From NCBI RefSeq assembly GCF_021531655.1, contig NZ_JADYUF010000015.1, forward strand, positions 6,822 to 70,821: 64,000 nt of DNA, given 5' to 3'. A program made the position numbers and the translations under genes. Below, one piece after another: positions 53,562 to 61,575 of the stretch (the first letter of the stretch is position 1; every line of letters begins with the position of its first letter). The notes below the pieces were generated by a model that was given only the letters and a program-made list of their open reading frames with translations, was not told the origin of the DNA and ran no database searches. This stretch comes from Leyella stercorea. Lineage in GTDB: Bacteria > Bacteroidota > Bacteroidia > Bacteroidales > Bacteroidaceae.

Positions 53562-54140
53562 TTATTTCTGACGCTTGTATATGTATATGCCCTTCTGGTT
53601 TTCGAGATAGAGCGAGTCGGCACTGAGCGATGTGATGTCGAACGTATCGCGATTGAGCAGCAGTTGTCCGTTCAGAATCTTCCATGATGTCCACGGGTTG
53701 GTCTCGGCTTTCACTTCCGAGTGTACTGTTCCGCCCTCCTCTATCATGAAGTTGCGGTCGATGCTGGTCCAATGGCCCAACAGTGATGTAACGTTGATAA
53801 CACGTGTGGCAACAAGTTCGCCATCGGCTGTCTTCAATCCGGTCACCGCCATCTTGTCGCCAGCCATGAATCCGCCCTCCACATTCGACACGATACCTTC
53901 AGTGATGCCACCGTCCATATCTGCCTCGGCATCAAGAATGGTGTATGTCAGCGTGTCGCCTGCATCGGTGATGAGTTCCATTGAGTGCATCGACGTACCG
54001 CTTCCGCACACTCCATATACAGTAGAGTCTGCCACTTCCACCTCGTCGTCTGCTATCATCTGCGACTTCTGTTTCTTGTCGTTGCAGCTGGCAATCAGCA
54101 TTACGATTGCTACAGCTAAGAATATCTTCAACTTGTTCAT
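53562..54140 (-). CDS. Lipoprotein, lipocalin-like beta fold
   Basis: A lipobox (VMLIASCND, Cys 19) ends the signal peptide. The mature 170 residues are acidic and strand-rich. The end of the protein reads LGHWTSIDRNFMIEEGGTVHSEVKAETNPWTSWKILNGQLLLNRDTF, a pattern I associate with Bacteroidetes lipocalin-like proteins (GxW...L...F.F...G). An earlier segment, ADSTVYGVCGSGTSMHSMELITDAGDTLTY, resembles an OB-like repeat. No function can be assigned. It is 15 bp from mazG and 7 bp from rnz. Confidence 0.75.
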   Translation of the reverse strand: MNKLKIFLAVAIVMLIASCNDKKQKSQMIADDEVEVADSTVYGVCGSGTSMHSMELITDAGDTLTYTILDAEADMDGGITEGIVSNVEGGFMAGDKMAVTGLKTADGELVATRVINVTSLLGHWTSIDRNFMIEEGGTVHSEVKAETNPWTSWKILNGQLLLNRDTFDITSLSADSLYLENQKGIYIYKRQK

Positions 54141-54155
54141 GTTACGATGATTTAA

Positions 54156-55013
54156 TTATTTCTTTTCCTGAGCCTTCGCCTCGTTCCACAGCGCATCCAT
54201 CTCGCCGAGCGTCATGTCCTTCAGCGGTTTGCCGATGCGTATCGAATGCTCCTCGATATAGTTGAATCGTCTGATGAATTTGGCGTTGGTCTTCTCAAGA
54301 GCCGTGTCGGGATTGATTTTGTACAGACGTGCGGCATTGATGAGCGAGAAGAGGAAGTCGCCGAATTCTTCGGTCGAATGCTCGCGGTCTTCCTTGCGCA
54401 GTTCGGTCTCCAGTTCGCCAAGTTCCTCGCGCACCTTGCCCCAAACGTCGCCCTTGTCTTCCCAGTCGAAGCCTACATTGCGCGCCTTGTCCTGTATGCG
54501 GTAGGCCTTGATGAGTGCGGGCAGAGCATCGGGCACACCCGATAGCACACGCTTGTTGCCGTCCTTCTCGCGCAGTTTTATCTGTTCCCAGTTCTCGATC
54601 ACCTGCTGTGCGGTCTTCACTTCTTCCGAATTGTCGCGCTCTTCCTCCTTCTCGCCATAAGGCAACGGCTTAGGATCGGGTGCTCCTACCTGCGAGGGAT
54701 GATATACGTGGGGATGGCGGAATATGAGTTTGTCGACAAGCTTGTTGCAGACATCCGCCATGTCAAACTGCTGCTTCTCCTGGCCTATCTTGGCATAGAA
54801 GCACACATGCAGCAGCACGTCGCCCAATTCCTTGCAGATATTAGGCTCGTCGTCCTTGAGCAGGGCGTCGCACAGTTCGAATGTCTCTTCTATGGTGTTG
54901 GGTCGAAGCGACTCGTTGGTCTGCTTGCGGTCCCACGGACATTTCTCGCGCAACTCGTCGAGCACATCCAGCAGACGTCCGAAAGCCTTGAGTTTTTCTT
55001 CTCTTGTATGCAT
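54156..55013 (-). CDS. mazG: Nucleoside triphosphate pyrophosphohydrolase
   Basis: The 285-residue protein has two MazG-type domains. The first contains LREKCPWDRKQTNESLRPNTIEETFELCDALLKDDEPNICKELGDVLLHVCFYA, with the EExxE and ExxD metal motifs. The second (from about 180) contains VREELGELETELRKEDREHSTEEFGDFLFSLINAARL. It hydrolyses NTPs and dNTPs to monophosphates. The gene has a perfect -7 box upstream and leads a three-gene operon. Confidence 0.95.
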   Translation of the reverse strand: MHTREEKLKAFGRLLDVLDELREKCPWDRKQTNESLRPNTIEETFELCDALLKDDEPNICKELGDVLLHVCFYAKIGQEKQQFDMADVCNKLVDKLIFRHPHVYHPSQVGAPDPKPLPYGEKEEERDNSEEVKTAQQVIENWEQIKLREKDGNKRVLSGVPDALPALIKAYRIQDKARNVGFDWEDKGDVWGKVREELGELETELRKEDREHSTEEFGDFLFSLINAARLYKINPDTALEKTNAKFIRRFNYIEEHSIRIGKPLKDMTLGEMDALWNEAKAQEKK

Positions 55014-55068
55014 AGTATATATATATTAAATATGTGGGGCATACCAATTGGTGCGGTATACGATAACG

Positions 55069-55076
55069 CAAAGGTA
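55069..55076 (-). promoter_or_regulatory. -7 box TACCTTTG for the mazG operon
   Basis: The minus-strand sequence is a perfect match, 56 bp before the mazG start. Confidence 0.6.
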
Positions 55077-55174
55077 AGAATAAAAATCGACACTATAAAT
55101 AGGATTTTTCAATTTCATTCGTAATTTACAAATCTTTGTCAGAAATATTAAAATCATATTTTAGGAAATATCCG

Positions 55175-55182
55175 TAAATTTG
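55175..55182 (+). promoter_or_regulatory. -7 box TAAATTTG for the C4-dicarboxylate transporter
   Basis: It is a perfect match 52 bp before the start, divergent from the mazG promoter. Confidence 0.6.
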
Positions 55183-55234
55183 CACCATAGAATTTACTAA
55201 AACTGAAACAAATAACACTAAAGACAAATCCTTT

Positions 55235-56578
55235 ATGGCAACAGCTATTATCCTTTTACAATTTGCCATCGTACTGGCTCTTATCTTCAAAGGTGCCCGC
55301 GTAGGCGGCATCGGACTCGGCATCTACGGCATGGTGGGTGTCTTCATTCTTGTCTTCATCTTCGGACTTAAGCCGGGCAATCTGCCTATCGACGTGATGC
55401 TCATCATCGTGTCGGTGATTACGGCTGCTGCGACATTGCAGGCGGCTGGCGGACTTGACTATCTTGTAGGTTTGGCAGCCAAATTCCTGCGCAAGCATCC
55501 CACACACATTACTTATTTCGGTCCGCTCACCACATGGCTCTTCTGTCTGGTGGCAGGTACTGCACACACAAGCTACTCGCTCCTGCCTATCATCTCGGAG
55601 ATTGCCACCAACTCAAAGATTCGTCCCGAGCGCCCGTTGAGCGTTGCCACCATATCGGCATCATTGGGCATCACTGGCAGTCCGGTCTCTGCAGCTACAG
55701 CCGCAGTCATCAGCACCGACCTACTGGGTGGTGCAGGCATCGAACTGAAGCACATCCTTATAGTCTGCATTCCGGCTTCGCTCATTGCCATACTTGTAGC
55801 TGCCTTTGTACAGAACCGCGTGGGCAAGGAACTGAACGAGGACGAGATATATCAGGAGCGTGTACGCCAGGGCATTATCAATCCCGAGAAGGACAGCAAG
55901 CTCATCGACAACATGATAAAGAATCCCGATCCGCACGCCAAGTATGCTGTGCTGGCTTTCCTCTTGGGCGTGTTGCTGGTAGTAGTATTCGGCAGTGTTC
56001 CGTCGCTGCGTCCGTCGTTCATGCTCGACGGCGAGCTGCATCACGTCAGCATGCCGGAGATTATCGAGATTGTAATGATGTCGACAGCAGCCCTCATTCT
56101 GCTTGTGAGCAAGGCCAATGTGCAGGACGCCGTCAATGGCAACGTATTTGCCGCAGGCATCAACGCCCTGGTTGCCATATTCGGCATTGCATGGATGGGC
56201 GACACATTCTTCAACGGCAATCTGGAATTCTTCAAGGGTCACATCGCCAGCATCGTCACCCAGTATCCGTTCCTATTTGCCATTGCCCTCTTCATCATGG
56301 CCATCATGCTGTTCTCGCAGGCTGCTACGGTGCGCACGCTTTATCCGCTGGGCATAGGACTGGGCATCCCGCCACTGGCTCTCATAGCCATGTTCCCTGC
56401 TGTCAACGGCTACTTCTTCCTGCCCAACTATCCCACTACGGTGGCAGCCATCAATTTCGACCGCACGGGTTCTACGCGTATCGGACGCTTTGTAATAAAC
56501 CATTCGTTCCAGCTGGCAGGCTTCATCACTACATTCGTATCAATAGGAGTAGGCTACATCATCATACAATTCCTATAG
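55235..56578 (+). CDS. Anaerobic C4-dicarboxylate transporter (DcuA/DcuB family)
   Basis: The 447-residue protein has about ten to twelve hydrophobic segments. Recognisable blocks are GARVGGIGLGIYGMVGVFILVFIFGLKPGNLPIDVMLIIVSVITAAATLQAAGGLDYLV, PLTTWLFCLVAGTAHTSYSLLPIISEIA and RPERPLSVATISASLGITGSPVSAATAAV, which are characteristic of Dcu carriers. It exchanges fumarate, aspartate or malate for succinate, as expected for a fermenting anaerobe with fumarate respiration. A repeat array follows the stop by 86 bp. Confidence 0.95.
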   Translation: MATAIILLQFAIVLALIFKGARVGGIGLGIYGMVGVFILVFIFGLKPGNLPIDVMLIIVSVITAAATLQAAGGLDYLVGLAAKFLRKHPTHITYFGPLTTWLFCLVAGTAHTSYSLLPIISEIATNSKIRPERPLSVATISASLGITGSPVSAATAAVISTDLLGGAGIELKHILIVCIPASLIAILVAAFVQNRVGKELNEDEIYQERVRQGIINPEKDSKLIDNMIKNPDPHAKYAVLAFLLGVLLVVVFGSVPSLRPSFMLDGELHHVSMPEIIEIVMMSTAALILLVSKANVQDAVNGNVFAAGINALVAIFGIAWMGDTFFNGNLEFFKGHIASIVTQYPFLFAIALFIMAIMLFSQAATVRTLYPLGIGLGIPPLALIAMFPAVNGYFFLPNYPTTVAAINFDRTGSTRIGRFVINHSFQLAGFITTFVSIGVGYIIIQFL

Positions 56579-56664
56579 CAAAGGCCACCCCTTCGCCTTG
56601 CATTTATGCAGGCGGAAAGGGCAGAAAGTACCTCTTTTATTTTATTTATAATCGGTTGATTTCG

Positions 56665-56795
56665 AAATGTAGTCCTTTTACGATGCAGAAGGAGTCCTTT
56701 TGCATTGTAAAAGGGGTCCTTTTGCATTGTAAAAGGGGTCCTTTTGCGCTCCAAAACGAGTCCTTTTGCAAGCCAAAAGGACTACATTTCGAGAC
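56665..56795. repeat. 22-bp palindromic repeat array D
   Basis: Units begin at 56665, 56687, 56709, 56731, 56753 and 56775, all 22 bases apart, with AAAAGGnGTCCTTTTGCATTGT as consensus. Outer arms CGAAATGTAGTCCTTTT and its perfect reverse complement form 17-bp inverted ends. In this array the middle units are nearly identical while the outer units are diverged but complementary to each other. Confidence 0.8.
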
Positions 56796-56835
56796 GGCAC
56801 ATGACAATCACGGCTTCACATCTATAAATCACTGA

Positions 56836-56964
56836 AAATCAGACTCAACAAATGAACATATACAAGCCAATTGCATTGAGGGAAATGTTGACAGTTCGAA
56901 TGGAGCCGTCAACCTGCTCTATAACGTCACACCCAACCAGCAGTTCTCCGTCGAGGTGAGATAG
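56836..56964 (+). pseudogene. Coding remnant of unknown family
   Basis: A 42-codon open stretch without a start, bounded upstream by TGA at 56833, ends CIEGNVDSSNGAVNLLYN, VTPNQQFSVEVR and stop. The amino-acid composition is protein-like with alternating strands, unlike random AT-rich translation. I do not recognise the family. It is probably the C-terminal scrap of a deleted gene between array D and the MATE promoter. Confidence 0.35.
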
Positions 56965-57026
56965 CCGACTACAATAGCTACTCCAAATATTATATCGGCG
57001 TGTATTGTTGTTTGGAATAAAAGTTA

Positions 57027-57034
57027 TAATTTTG
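57027..57034 (+). promoter_or_regulatory. -7 box TAATTTTG for the MATE gene
   Basis: It is a TAnnTTTG match with a TTTG 16 bp upstream; the predicted leader to the MATE start is about 90 nt. Confidence 0.5.
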
Positions 57035-57129
57035 CAGTACGAAAGGACACCTACATGAATCAACAAATACCGATTCGACGACTATATACATACAGATATT
57101 TATTGTTTAAAGGATAACTATAGAAGAAT

Positions 57130-58521
57130 ATGAAAACTGAGAAAAACAAAATACAGGCGCATTCTGCATCTTCAAAGTCTGCGTCAGTCAGCGACATGAC
57201 TGTAGGCTCGCCACTGCGCCAGATCTGCAAGTTTGCCCTGCCACTCATATTGGGCTACATTCTGCAGCAGATGTATCTCATCATCGATGCCGCCATTGTA
57301 GGCAGATGGATTGGCGTTGGTGCGCTGGCAGCTGTGGGTGCGTCGTCGTCCATAATGTTTCTCGTTATGGGATTCTGCAACGGAGCTTGTGCAGGATTTG
57401 CAATTCCCGTAGCACAGGCATTCGGCGCAAAGGACTATCGCAAGATGCGCATCTACGTAGCTAATGCCGTGAGAATATCGGCTGTAATCGCTTCGGTGGT
57501 GACGCTGCTCTCGCTTATGTTCTGCCATAGAATCCTGCAATTGGTCAACACTCCTGCCGACATCTTCCACGATTCCTACATATTCCTTATGCTGCAGTTT
57601 GCCGCCATACCATTCACATTCGGCTTCAATCTCTTCTCTGGTCAGATACGTGCGCTCGGCAATTCGCGCCAGCCATTCTATTTTCTCATCACATCTGCCG
57701 TTATCAACATTCTGCTCGACGTTGTGCTCATACTCGGTTGCGGACTTGGCGTGGCGGGAGCGGGCATAGCCACATGGTTGTCGCAAGCCCTTTCGGTTTT
57801 TTTATGCGTATGGTATATACGCAAGCACATGCAACTGCTCATTCCTCATGGCGACGAACAACGCTTTGACAACAAGCGAACAAGCATCCTGCTCAACAAC
57901 GGCGTGCCTATGGGTCTGCAATTCTCCATTACCGGCATTGGCATCATTATGCTGCAAAGCGCCAACAACGCCCTCGGCACAACATGCGTGGCAGCATTCA
58001 CTGCCTCAATGCGAATTAAATATCTCTTCACTTGTGTATTCGAGAACATCGGAGTGGCTATGGCTACCTATTGCGGACAGAACCTTGGCGCACGCCAAAT
58101 GAGTCGTATCACCAAGGGAGTGAAGGATGCTATCTGCCTGATGCTGGTCTACTTCGTCTTCACCTTCATCGTGATTTATCCCTTTGCTGACTGGATGATG
58201 CGCCTATTTGTAAACAGTGGTGAGGCTGAGGTAGTAAGCCGTGCTGCACAGTTCATGCGCATTGCCAACTACTTCTACCCTACCCTCGGATTGCTAACCA
58301 TACTGCGCTACTCTATTCAAGGACTCGGTTTCAGCAATCTCTCGATGCTTAGCGGCGTGATGGAGATGATTGCCCGATGTGGTGTAAGCCTTTGGCTCGT
58401 CCCCGCCTTGACTTGGACTGGTGTCTGCTTAGGTGACCCCGTAGCCTGGTGTATGGCAGATGTATTCCTAATTCCAGCCTTCATTTGGGTGCAGCATAGA
58501 CTGAAAAAACAAGCAGCATAG
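57130..58521 (+). CDS. MATE-family efflux transporter
   Basis: The 463-residue protein has twelve predicted helices in two halves. The N-terminal half has PLRQICKFALPLILGYILQQMYLIIDAAIVGRWIGVGALAAVGASSSIMFLVMGFCNGACAGFAIPVAQAFGAKDYRKMR, a clear MatE start. The second half begins with LLNNGVPMGLQFSITGIGIIMLQSANNALGTTCVAAF. Such carriers use Na+ or H+ to export drugs or metabolites; substrate unknown. The stop lies one base before the left copy of the palindromic element at 58522. Confidence 0.92.
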   Translation: MKTEKNKIQAHSASSKSASVSDMTVGSPLRQICKFALPLILGYILQQMYLIIDAAIVGRWIGVGALAAVGASSSIMFLVMGFCNGACAGFAIPVAQAFGAKDYRKMRIYVANAVRISAVIASVVTLLSLMFCHRILQLVNTPADIFHDSYIFLMLQFAAIPFTFGFNLFSGQIRALGNSRQPFYFLITSAVINILLDVVLILGCGLGVAGAGIATWLSQALSVFLCVWYIRKHMQLLIPHGDEQRFDNKRTSILLNNGVPMGLQFSITGIGIIMLQSANNALGTTCVAAFTASMRIKYLFTCVFENIGVAMATYCGQNLGARQMSRITKGVKDAICLMLVYFVFTFIVIYPFADWMMRLFVNSGEAEVVSRAAQFMRIANYFYPTLGLLTILRYSIQGLGFSNLSMLSGVMEMIARCGVSLWLVPALTWTGVCLGDPVAWCMADVFLIPAFIWVQHRLKKQAA

Positions 58522-58586
58522 CAAAGGGTGAAGTCTATACACTGCATGTTTCAATGGAATTATGCAGTGTATAGACTGCATGTTTA
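58522..58586 (+). repeat. Palindromic element, copy 1
   Basis: CAAAGGGTGA precedes a perfect 16-bp stem (58532-58547 with 58562-58577) with a 14-nt loop, followed by GCATGTTTA. The segment ACTGCATGTTT occurs both at the loop entry and after the stem. An equal element in the same direction is at 61441-61505. It may also work as a terminator for MATE and the convergent HNH gene. Confidence 0.8.
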
Positions 58587-58597
58587 GTAAAAATAGA

Positions 58598-59761
58598 CTA
58601 TCTGTTACCTTTTGCCCTATTATGTGTCTTGCACAACATCTGACAATTACTTTCGTCTGTCGGTCCGCCATTACTCCAGGCTTTTACATGGTCAGCATCC
58701 ATCTCTGACAATTTCCATATTCTATTCTTGTTTGCTTCATGCCCTATAGCGCAAAGCGGACAATTGCTAACACCTTCTTCCTTCGCTTTCTTAGTCTGTC
58801 GGTCATAAACACGTCGTTTAGTAATATCGTCAAATACTCTTACATTCAAAAGTTTTGTATTTTTGCAACCACCAAGCACATATTCAAATACATTCTTAGT
58901 ATCCTTTACCCGGTCATCATTATAAAGTTCTGCAACCTTGCGCGAGACATCTACATGATCGTATGGATTATTATGGAAACGCTCGTATAATTCGCCCCAA
59001 TCCAACCCGCACATCTTTGGATACACATCATCGAAAGTCTGTTCTATCCACGATATCACATCATTGAAATACATACGCAGTTCGTTAATATTATCATCCA
59101 AACGATGTTCCTGCATATATTCTTCAATGTTATTGCGACTCACCCATTTAAGCGCTGTTTCCAATATTTCCTGTCTGTTCGCCGACCCATGTATATAACA
59201 GCCCCATTTCTGCAAACGTGAGTCTTCCTTGTTACTGAACTCCTTGCGCGCTGCCGTAACGAACGGACCTGAATATATGGCATTACGTGTTTCTTGGGCA
59301 TTAATCTGAACACCACCCATGTTTATAATCTTGAACCATTCTTTTATCTCCGACTCAGTTCCTTCGCATATATATGCTATCAACTCTGTATTCTCTATCA
59401 GCTGTCGTTTGTCTACTGGCAAAGGCTTAAACTTGTATGGCTTTCCATTAAACATTACAGAAAACTTGCCTATAAGAAATCGTCCAATACTTGTTATACG
59501 CTGCTGTCCATCAAGCACTTCAAGTTGTCCATCGGCACGACGATTGAAATAGAGCAGACCAAGAGGATACTCTTTCAACAACGAGTCTATTACCGCAACC
59601 TCCTTTGTTCCATTCTTCTCACTATAGAGATAATTACGCTGATATTCTGGCTGAATAGTGAGTTTTCCAGCCAATCCGTAGAGTCCCTTGCCGTCAATCT
59701 GGCTAAAAGTGAAACCCTCGCAAAGTTCTTTGATTGTATATTTCTTTAATTCTACTTCCAT
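58598..59761 (-). CDS. DUF262-HNH protein, candidate restriction nuclease
   Basis: The N-terminal DUF262 domain (ParB/sulfiredoxin-like nucleotide-binding fold) shows [15 protein letters not shown] (37-50) and [18 protein letters not shown] with DGQQR at 84-88. [22 protein letters not shown] is the next conserved block. The C-terminal 55 residues are an HNH domain: [11 protein letters not shown], then [32 protein letters not shown], with the DH and N-H-N metal residues intact. DUF262 with a nuclease is the architecture of GmrSD-like and other restriction/defence proteins. It follows an EcoRI-type methyltransferase by 31 bp and is probably its restriction partner, or an NTP-dependent effector. 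The 387-residue length suggests it is complete. Confidence 0.85.
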   Translation of the reverse strand: MEVELKKYTIKELCEGFTFSQIDGKGLYGLAGKLTIQPEYQRNYLYSEKNGTKEVAVIDSLLKEYPLGLLYFNRRADGQLEVLDGQQRITSIGRFLIGKFSVMFNGKPYKFKPLPVDKRQLIENTELIAYICEGTESEIKEWFKIINMGGVQINAQETRNAIYSGPFVTAARKEFSNKEDSRLQKWGCYIHGSANRQEILETALKWVSRNNIEEYMQEHRLDDNINELRMYFNDVISWIEQTFDDVYPKMCGLDWGELYERFHNNPYDHVDVSRKVAELYNDDRVKDTKNVFEYVLGGCKNTKLLNVRVFDDITKRRVYDRQTKKAKEEGVSNCPLCAIGHEANKNRIWKLSEMDADHVKAWSNGGPTDESNCQMLCKTHNRAKGNR

Positions 59762-59792
59762 TGTGATTAGTTTGTTGAGTATTGGGAATTTG

Positions 59793-60971
59793 TTACTTTT
59801 TCTTACGTATCAGGATTCGAGCATAACATTTTGAGTAATAAATGCCATCTACAATATAATACACATCCCCTTCTATAGGTCCATCCACCTCAATAGCAGC
59901 ACCATCATTAAGTTTTGTTACAACAGACTTCTTGCCAGTCTTGCTCACTTGTATTTGCTTGGGATAGATTTTACTTGCCATGCCAAACCAACTCTGTGTT
60001 ATCCCGACAATTTCAAATTGTTCGGGGTAATATTTATCAAGGAATGTAATAGGCACACCCATTATCTCATCGTAGTCTTTTGGAATAGCATCTGTAAATG
60101 GCACCTCAATTGCTTCAAAGTTATCGTATACACTGTATTGTTTGCCTTTAACCTCTTTATGCTTGCTGTATTTTATATTATCAGCCATAGTCATTAGTTC
60201 GAGTGGGTGATGGCGGCGTCCATGATCTATATTTGTATACCATCTAACGCCTTTAACACGTATATACTTCTTCCCATTCTCATCAATACGCCACCCCGCA
60301 GCTTTAAGCGGATATCCTTCAGGCACCTCAAACTCCCTATCGCCACTATGAATTGTACATCCCATCCAAACACTATTGTTTTGAATTAAAGGAAATACTT
60401 CCTTGTAGGTAACACAATTTATGTTACCGATAATGATAAACTGCTTTTTAGCTTCAACTATCCAAGCTAAAAACACTCTGAACAAAGAAAACGGAGGATT
60501 TGTTATGATGATGTCGGCTTCATCTCTCAGTTTCTTTACTTCATCACTTCTAAAATCGCCATCACCTTCAAGATAATCCCACTGCAAATCATCAAGATCA
60601 ATAACTCCATCGCCTGTAGTATCTTCTGTAAGCACAAAGATTTTTCCGTGGGTTTTTGTTTTGTCCTTGTCGAACTTCGGCGATTGCGTTTCAAACAACG
60701 ATAGTTGCGTACCGTCTTTATACGTTTTGCTATCAGGCGCATAACTTGTTGATATAAGTTTCTTCAAACCCAAATCCTCAAAGTTCTGCGCAAAATACTT
60801 TGTAAAGTTACTCCATTCAGGATCGTCACAAGGCAGCAACACGGTTTTTCCACGAAACACATCAGGGTTATAATCAAGATATGCCTCCATCTCGGCCTCA
60901 ATGTCATAGAACTGAGTATAGAACTCGTCTTTCTTGGCAGCCTTTGCTTTTGATAATGTACTGTTTGCCAT
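59793..60971 (-). CDS. EcoRI-family adenine-specific DNA methyltransferase
   Basis: The N-terminus [26 protein letters not shown] is typical of the EcoRI methylase family. The SAM-binding region is represented by [18 protein letters not shown] (about 43-60), and the catalytic motif is [14 protein letters not shown] (NPPF at 158-161). A further [13 protein letters not shown] block and [17 protein letters not shown] are family features. It should methylate adenine in a short palindromic site. It is the first gene of a two-gene unit with DUF262-HNH, not with an EcoRI-type nuclease. A terminator-like hairpin abuts its start codon, suggesting its synthesis is controlled by attenuation or RNA structure. 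Lower GC than the housekeeping genes hints at transfer. Confidence 0.92.
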   Translation of the reverse strand: MANSTLSKAKAAKKDEFYTQFYDIEAEMEAYLDYNPDVFRGKTVLLPCDDPEWSNFTKYFAQNFEDLGLKKLISTSYAPDSKTYKDGTQLSLFETQSPKFDKDKTKTHGKIFVLTEDTTGDGVIDLDDLQWDYLEGDGDFRSDEVKKLRDEADIIITNPPFSLFRVFLAWIVEAKKQFIIIGNINCVTYKEVFPLIQNNSVWMGCTIHSGDREFEVPEGYPLKAAGWRIDENGKKYIRVKGVRWYTNIDHGRRHHPLELMTMADNIKYSKHKEVKGKQYSVYDNFEAIEVPFTDAIPKDYDEIMGVPITFLDKYYPEQFEIVGITQSWFGMASKIYPKQIQVSKTGKKSVVTKLNDGAAIEVDGPIEGDVYYIVDGIYYSKCYARILIRKKK

Positions 60972-60975
60972 AAAA

Positions 60976-61012
60976 ATTGATAGTTGTTTTTAGTTGGCAC
61001 CCAACTATCAAT
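60976..61012 (-). terminator. Terminator-like hairpin directly before the methyltransferase start
   Basis: On the minus strand an 11-bp perfect stem (61002-61012 with 60976-60986) with a 15-nt loop is followed by UUUUU whose next base begins the AUG at 60971. It looks like an intrinsic terminator or attenuator that must be read through to make the methyltransferase. Confidence 0.65.
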
Positions 61013-61067
61013 CCGCAAACGCGACACGGTACGACAAGACATAAGAAAAGCGTGATGCCATCCTTAT

Positions 61068-61242
61068 CGCGTTTAGCACGGGGTGGCCTCGGATTGGAAC
61101 CCCGGAAATTTCTAAGAATGCACCACGCCTATTGCGTGTGCATCGCTTATCAAATTTCCAGGGATAACTATACGAGTCACCTGTCACATATTATTCGTGC
61201 TTTTTATTCCAAATGAGTTTCCGAGGCTCTTGGCTAAACGCG
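61068..61242 (-). ncRNA. Nested structured RNA in the leader of the methyltransferase operon
   Basis: Five nested complementary segments enclose one another: CGCGTTTAGC (61068-61077 with 61233-61242), GCCTCGGA (61086-61093 with 61220-61227), TTGGAA (61094-61099 with 61207-61212), GGAAATTT plus CCC (61101-61111 with 61152-61163), and a TAAG/ATGCAC/ACGC hairpin (61113-61149). On the minus strand AGCACG in the large internal loop can also pair with CGUGCU at the base of the outer stem, forming a pseudoknot. The minus strand is favoured because a promoter (61316) precedes it and a terminator hairpin (60976) follows. No tRNA, tmRNA, 6S or known riboswitch pattern fits. It could instead be a DNA cruciform or MITE-like element. 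Confidence 0.45.
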
Positions 61243-61315
61243 AAATAATAGCGAATGCATATTTTTTTACCACAATGTCTGGATATCCTACCGTGAAATA
61301 CGGAGAAATCCATCG

Positions 61316-61323
61316 CAAAGTTA
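61316..61323 (-). promoter_or_regulatory. -7 box TAACTTTG for the structured leader and methyltransferase operon
   Basis: The minus-strand sequence is a perfect TAnnTTTG match. The transcript from it would run through the folded element and hairpin, giving a leader of about 340 nt before the methyltransferase. Confidence 0.5.
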
Positions 61324-61440
61324 CGAAAAACATTTGAATTAGATATGTAAAAACTAAAAAAGCTCTCCTAAAACCGTCACTATCGTCTACTCATCATGAT
61401 TGCAATAAGCGTGTTTAGCATTACTATCTGTATGAAACAA

Positions 61441-61505
61441 CAAAGAGTGAAGTCTATACACTGCATCTTTGGGGTGATTTATGCAGTGTATAGACTGCAT
61501 CTTTA
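61441..61505 (+). repeat. Palindromic element, copy 2
   Basis: CAAAGAGTGA is followed by the same perfect 16-bp stem as copy 1 (61451-61466 with 61481-61496), again with a 14-nt loop, then GCATCTTTA. Loop sequences differ, except that the two internal ACTGCATCTTT segments agree with each other. It lies upstream of the ATPase promoter. Confidence 0.8.
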
Positions 61506-61539
61506 CGGAAAAGATGCTGTTTATATCATTTATTTATGC

Positions 61540-61547
61540 TATCTTTG
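61540..61547 (+). promoter_or_regulatory. -7 box TATCTTTG for the AAA ATPase gene
   Basis: It is a perfect match, 28 bp before the start codon. Confidence 0.6.
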
Positions 61548-61575
61548 CAATTAGAACAGTATAAAAGCAAAGATT

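Noticed and set aside
55534..56835. 433-codon frame overlapping the C4-dicarboxylate transporter and array D
   Set aside because: It is a +1 shadow rich in His, Arg, Cys and Ser that runs through the repeat array; not a protein.
61068..61160. tRNA or tmRNA fragment
   Set aside because: GGATTGGAACCCC looks faintly like a T-arm, but no acceptor stem, anticodon arm or CCA end can be drawn.
61068..61242. Retron msr-msd region
   Set aside because: The nested inverted repeats resemble a retron layout, but no reverse transcriptase gene is in the window.
61068..61242. Integron attC site
   Set aside because: Outer arms GCTAAAC/GTTTAGC do not match the RYYYAAC/GTTRRRY core, and no integrase or cassette array is present.
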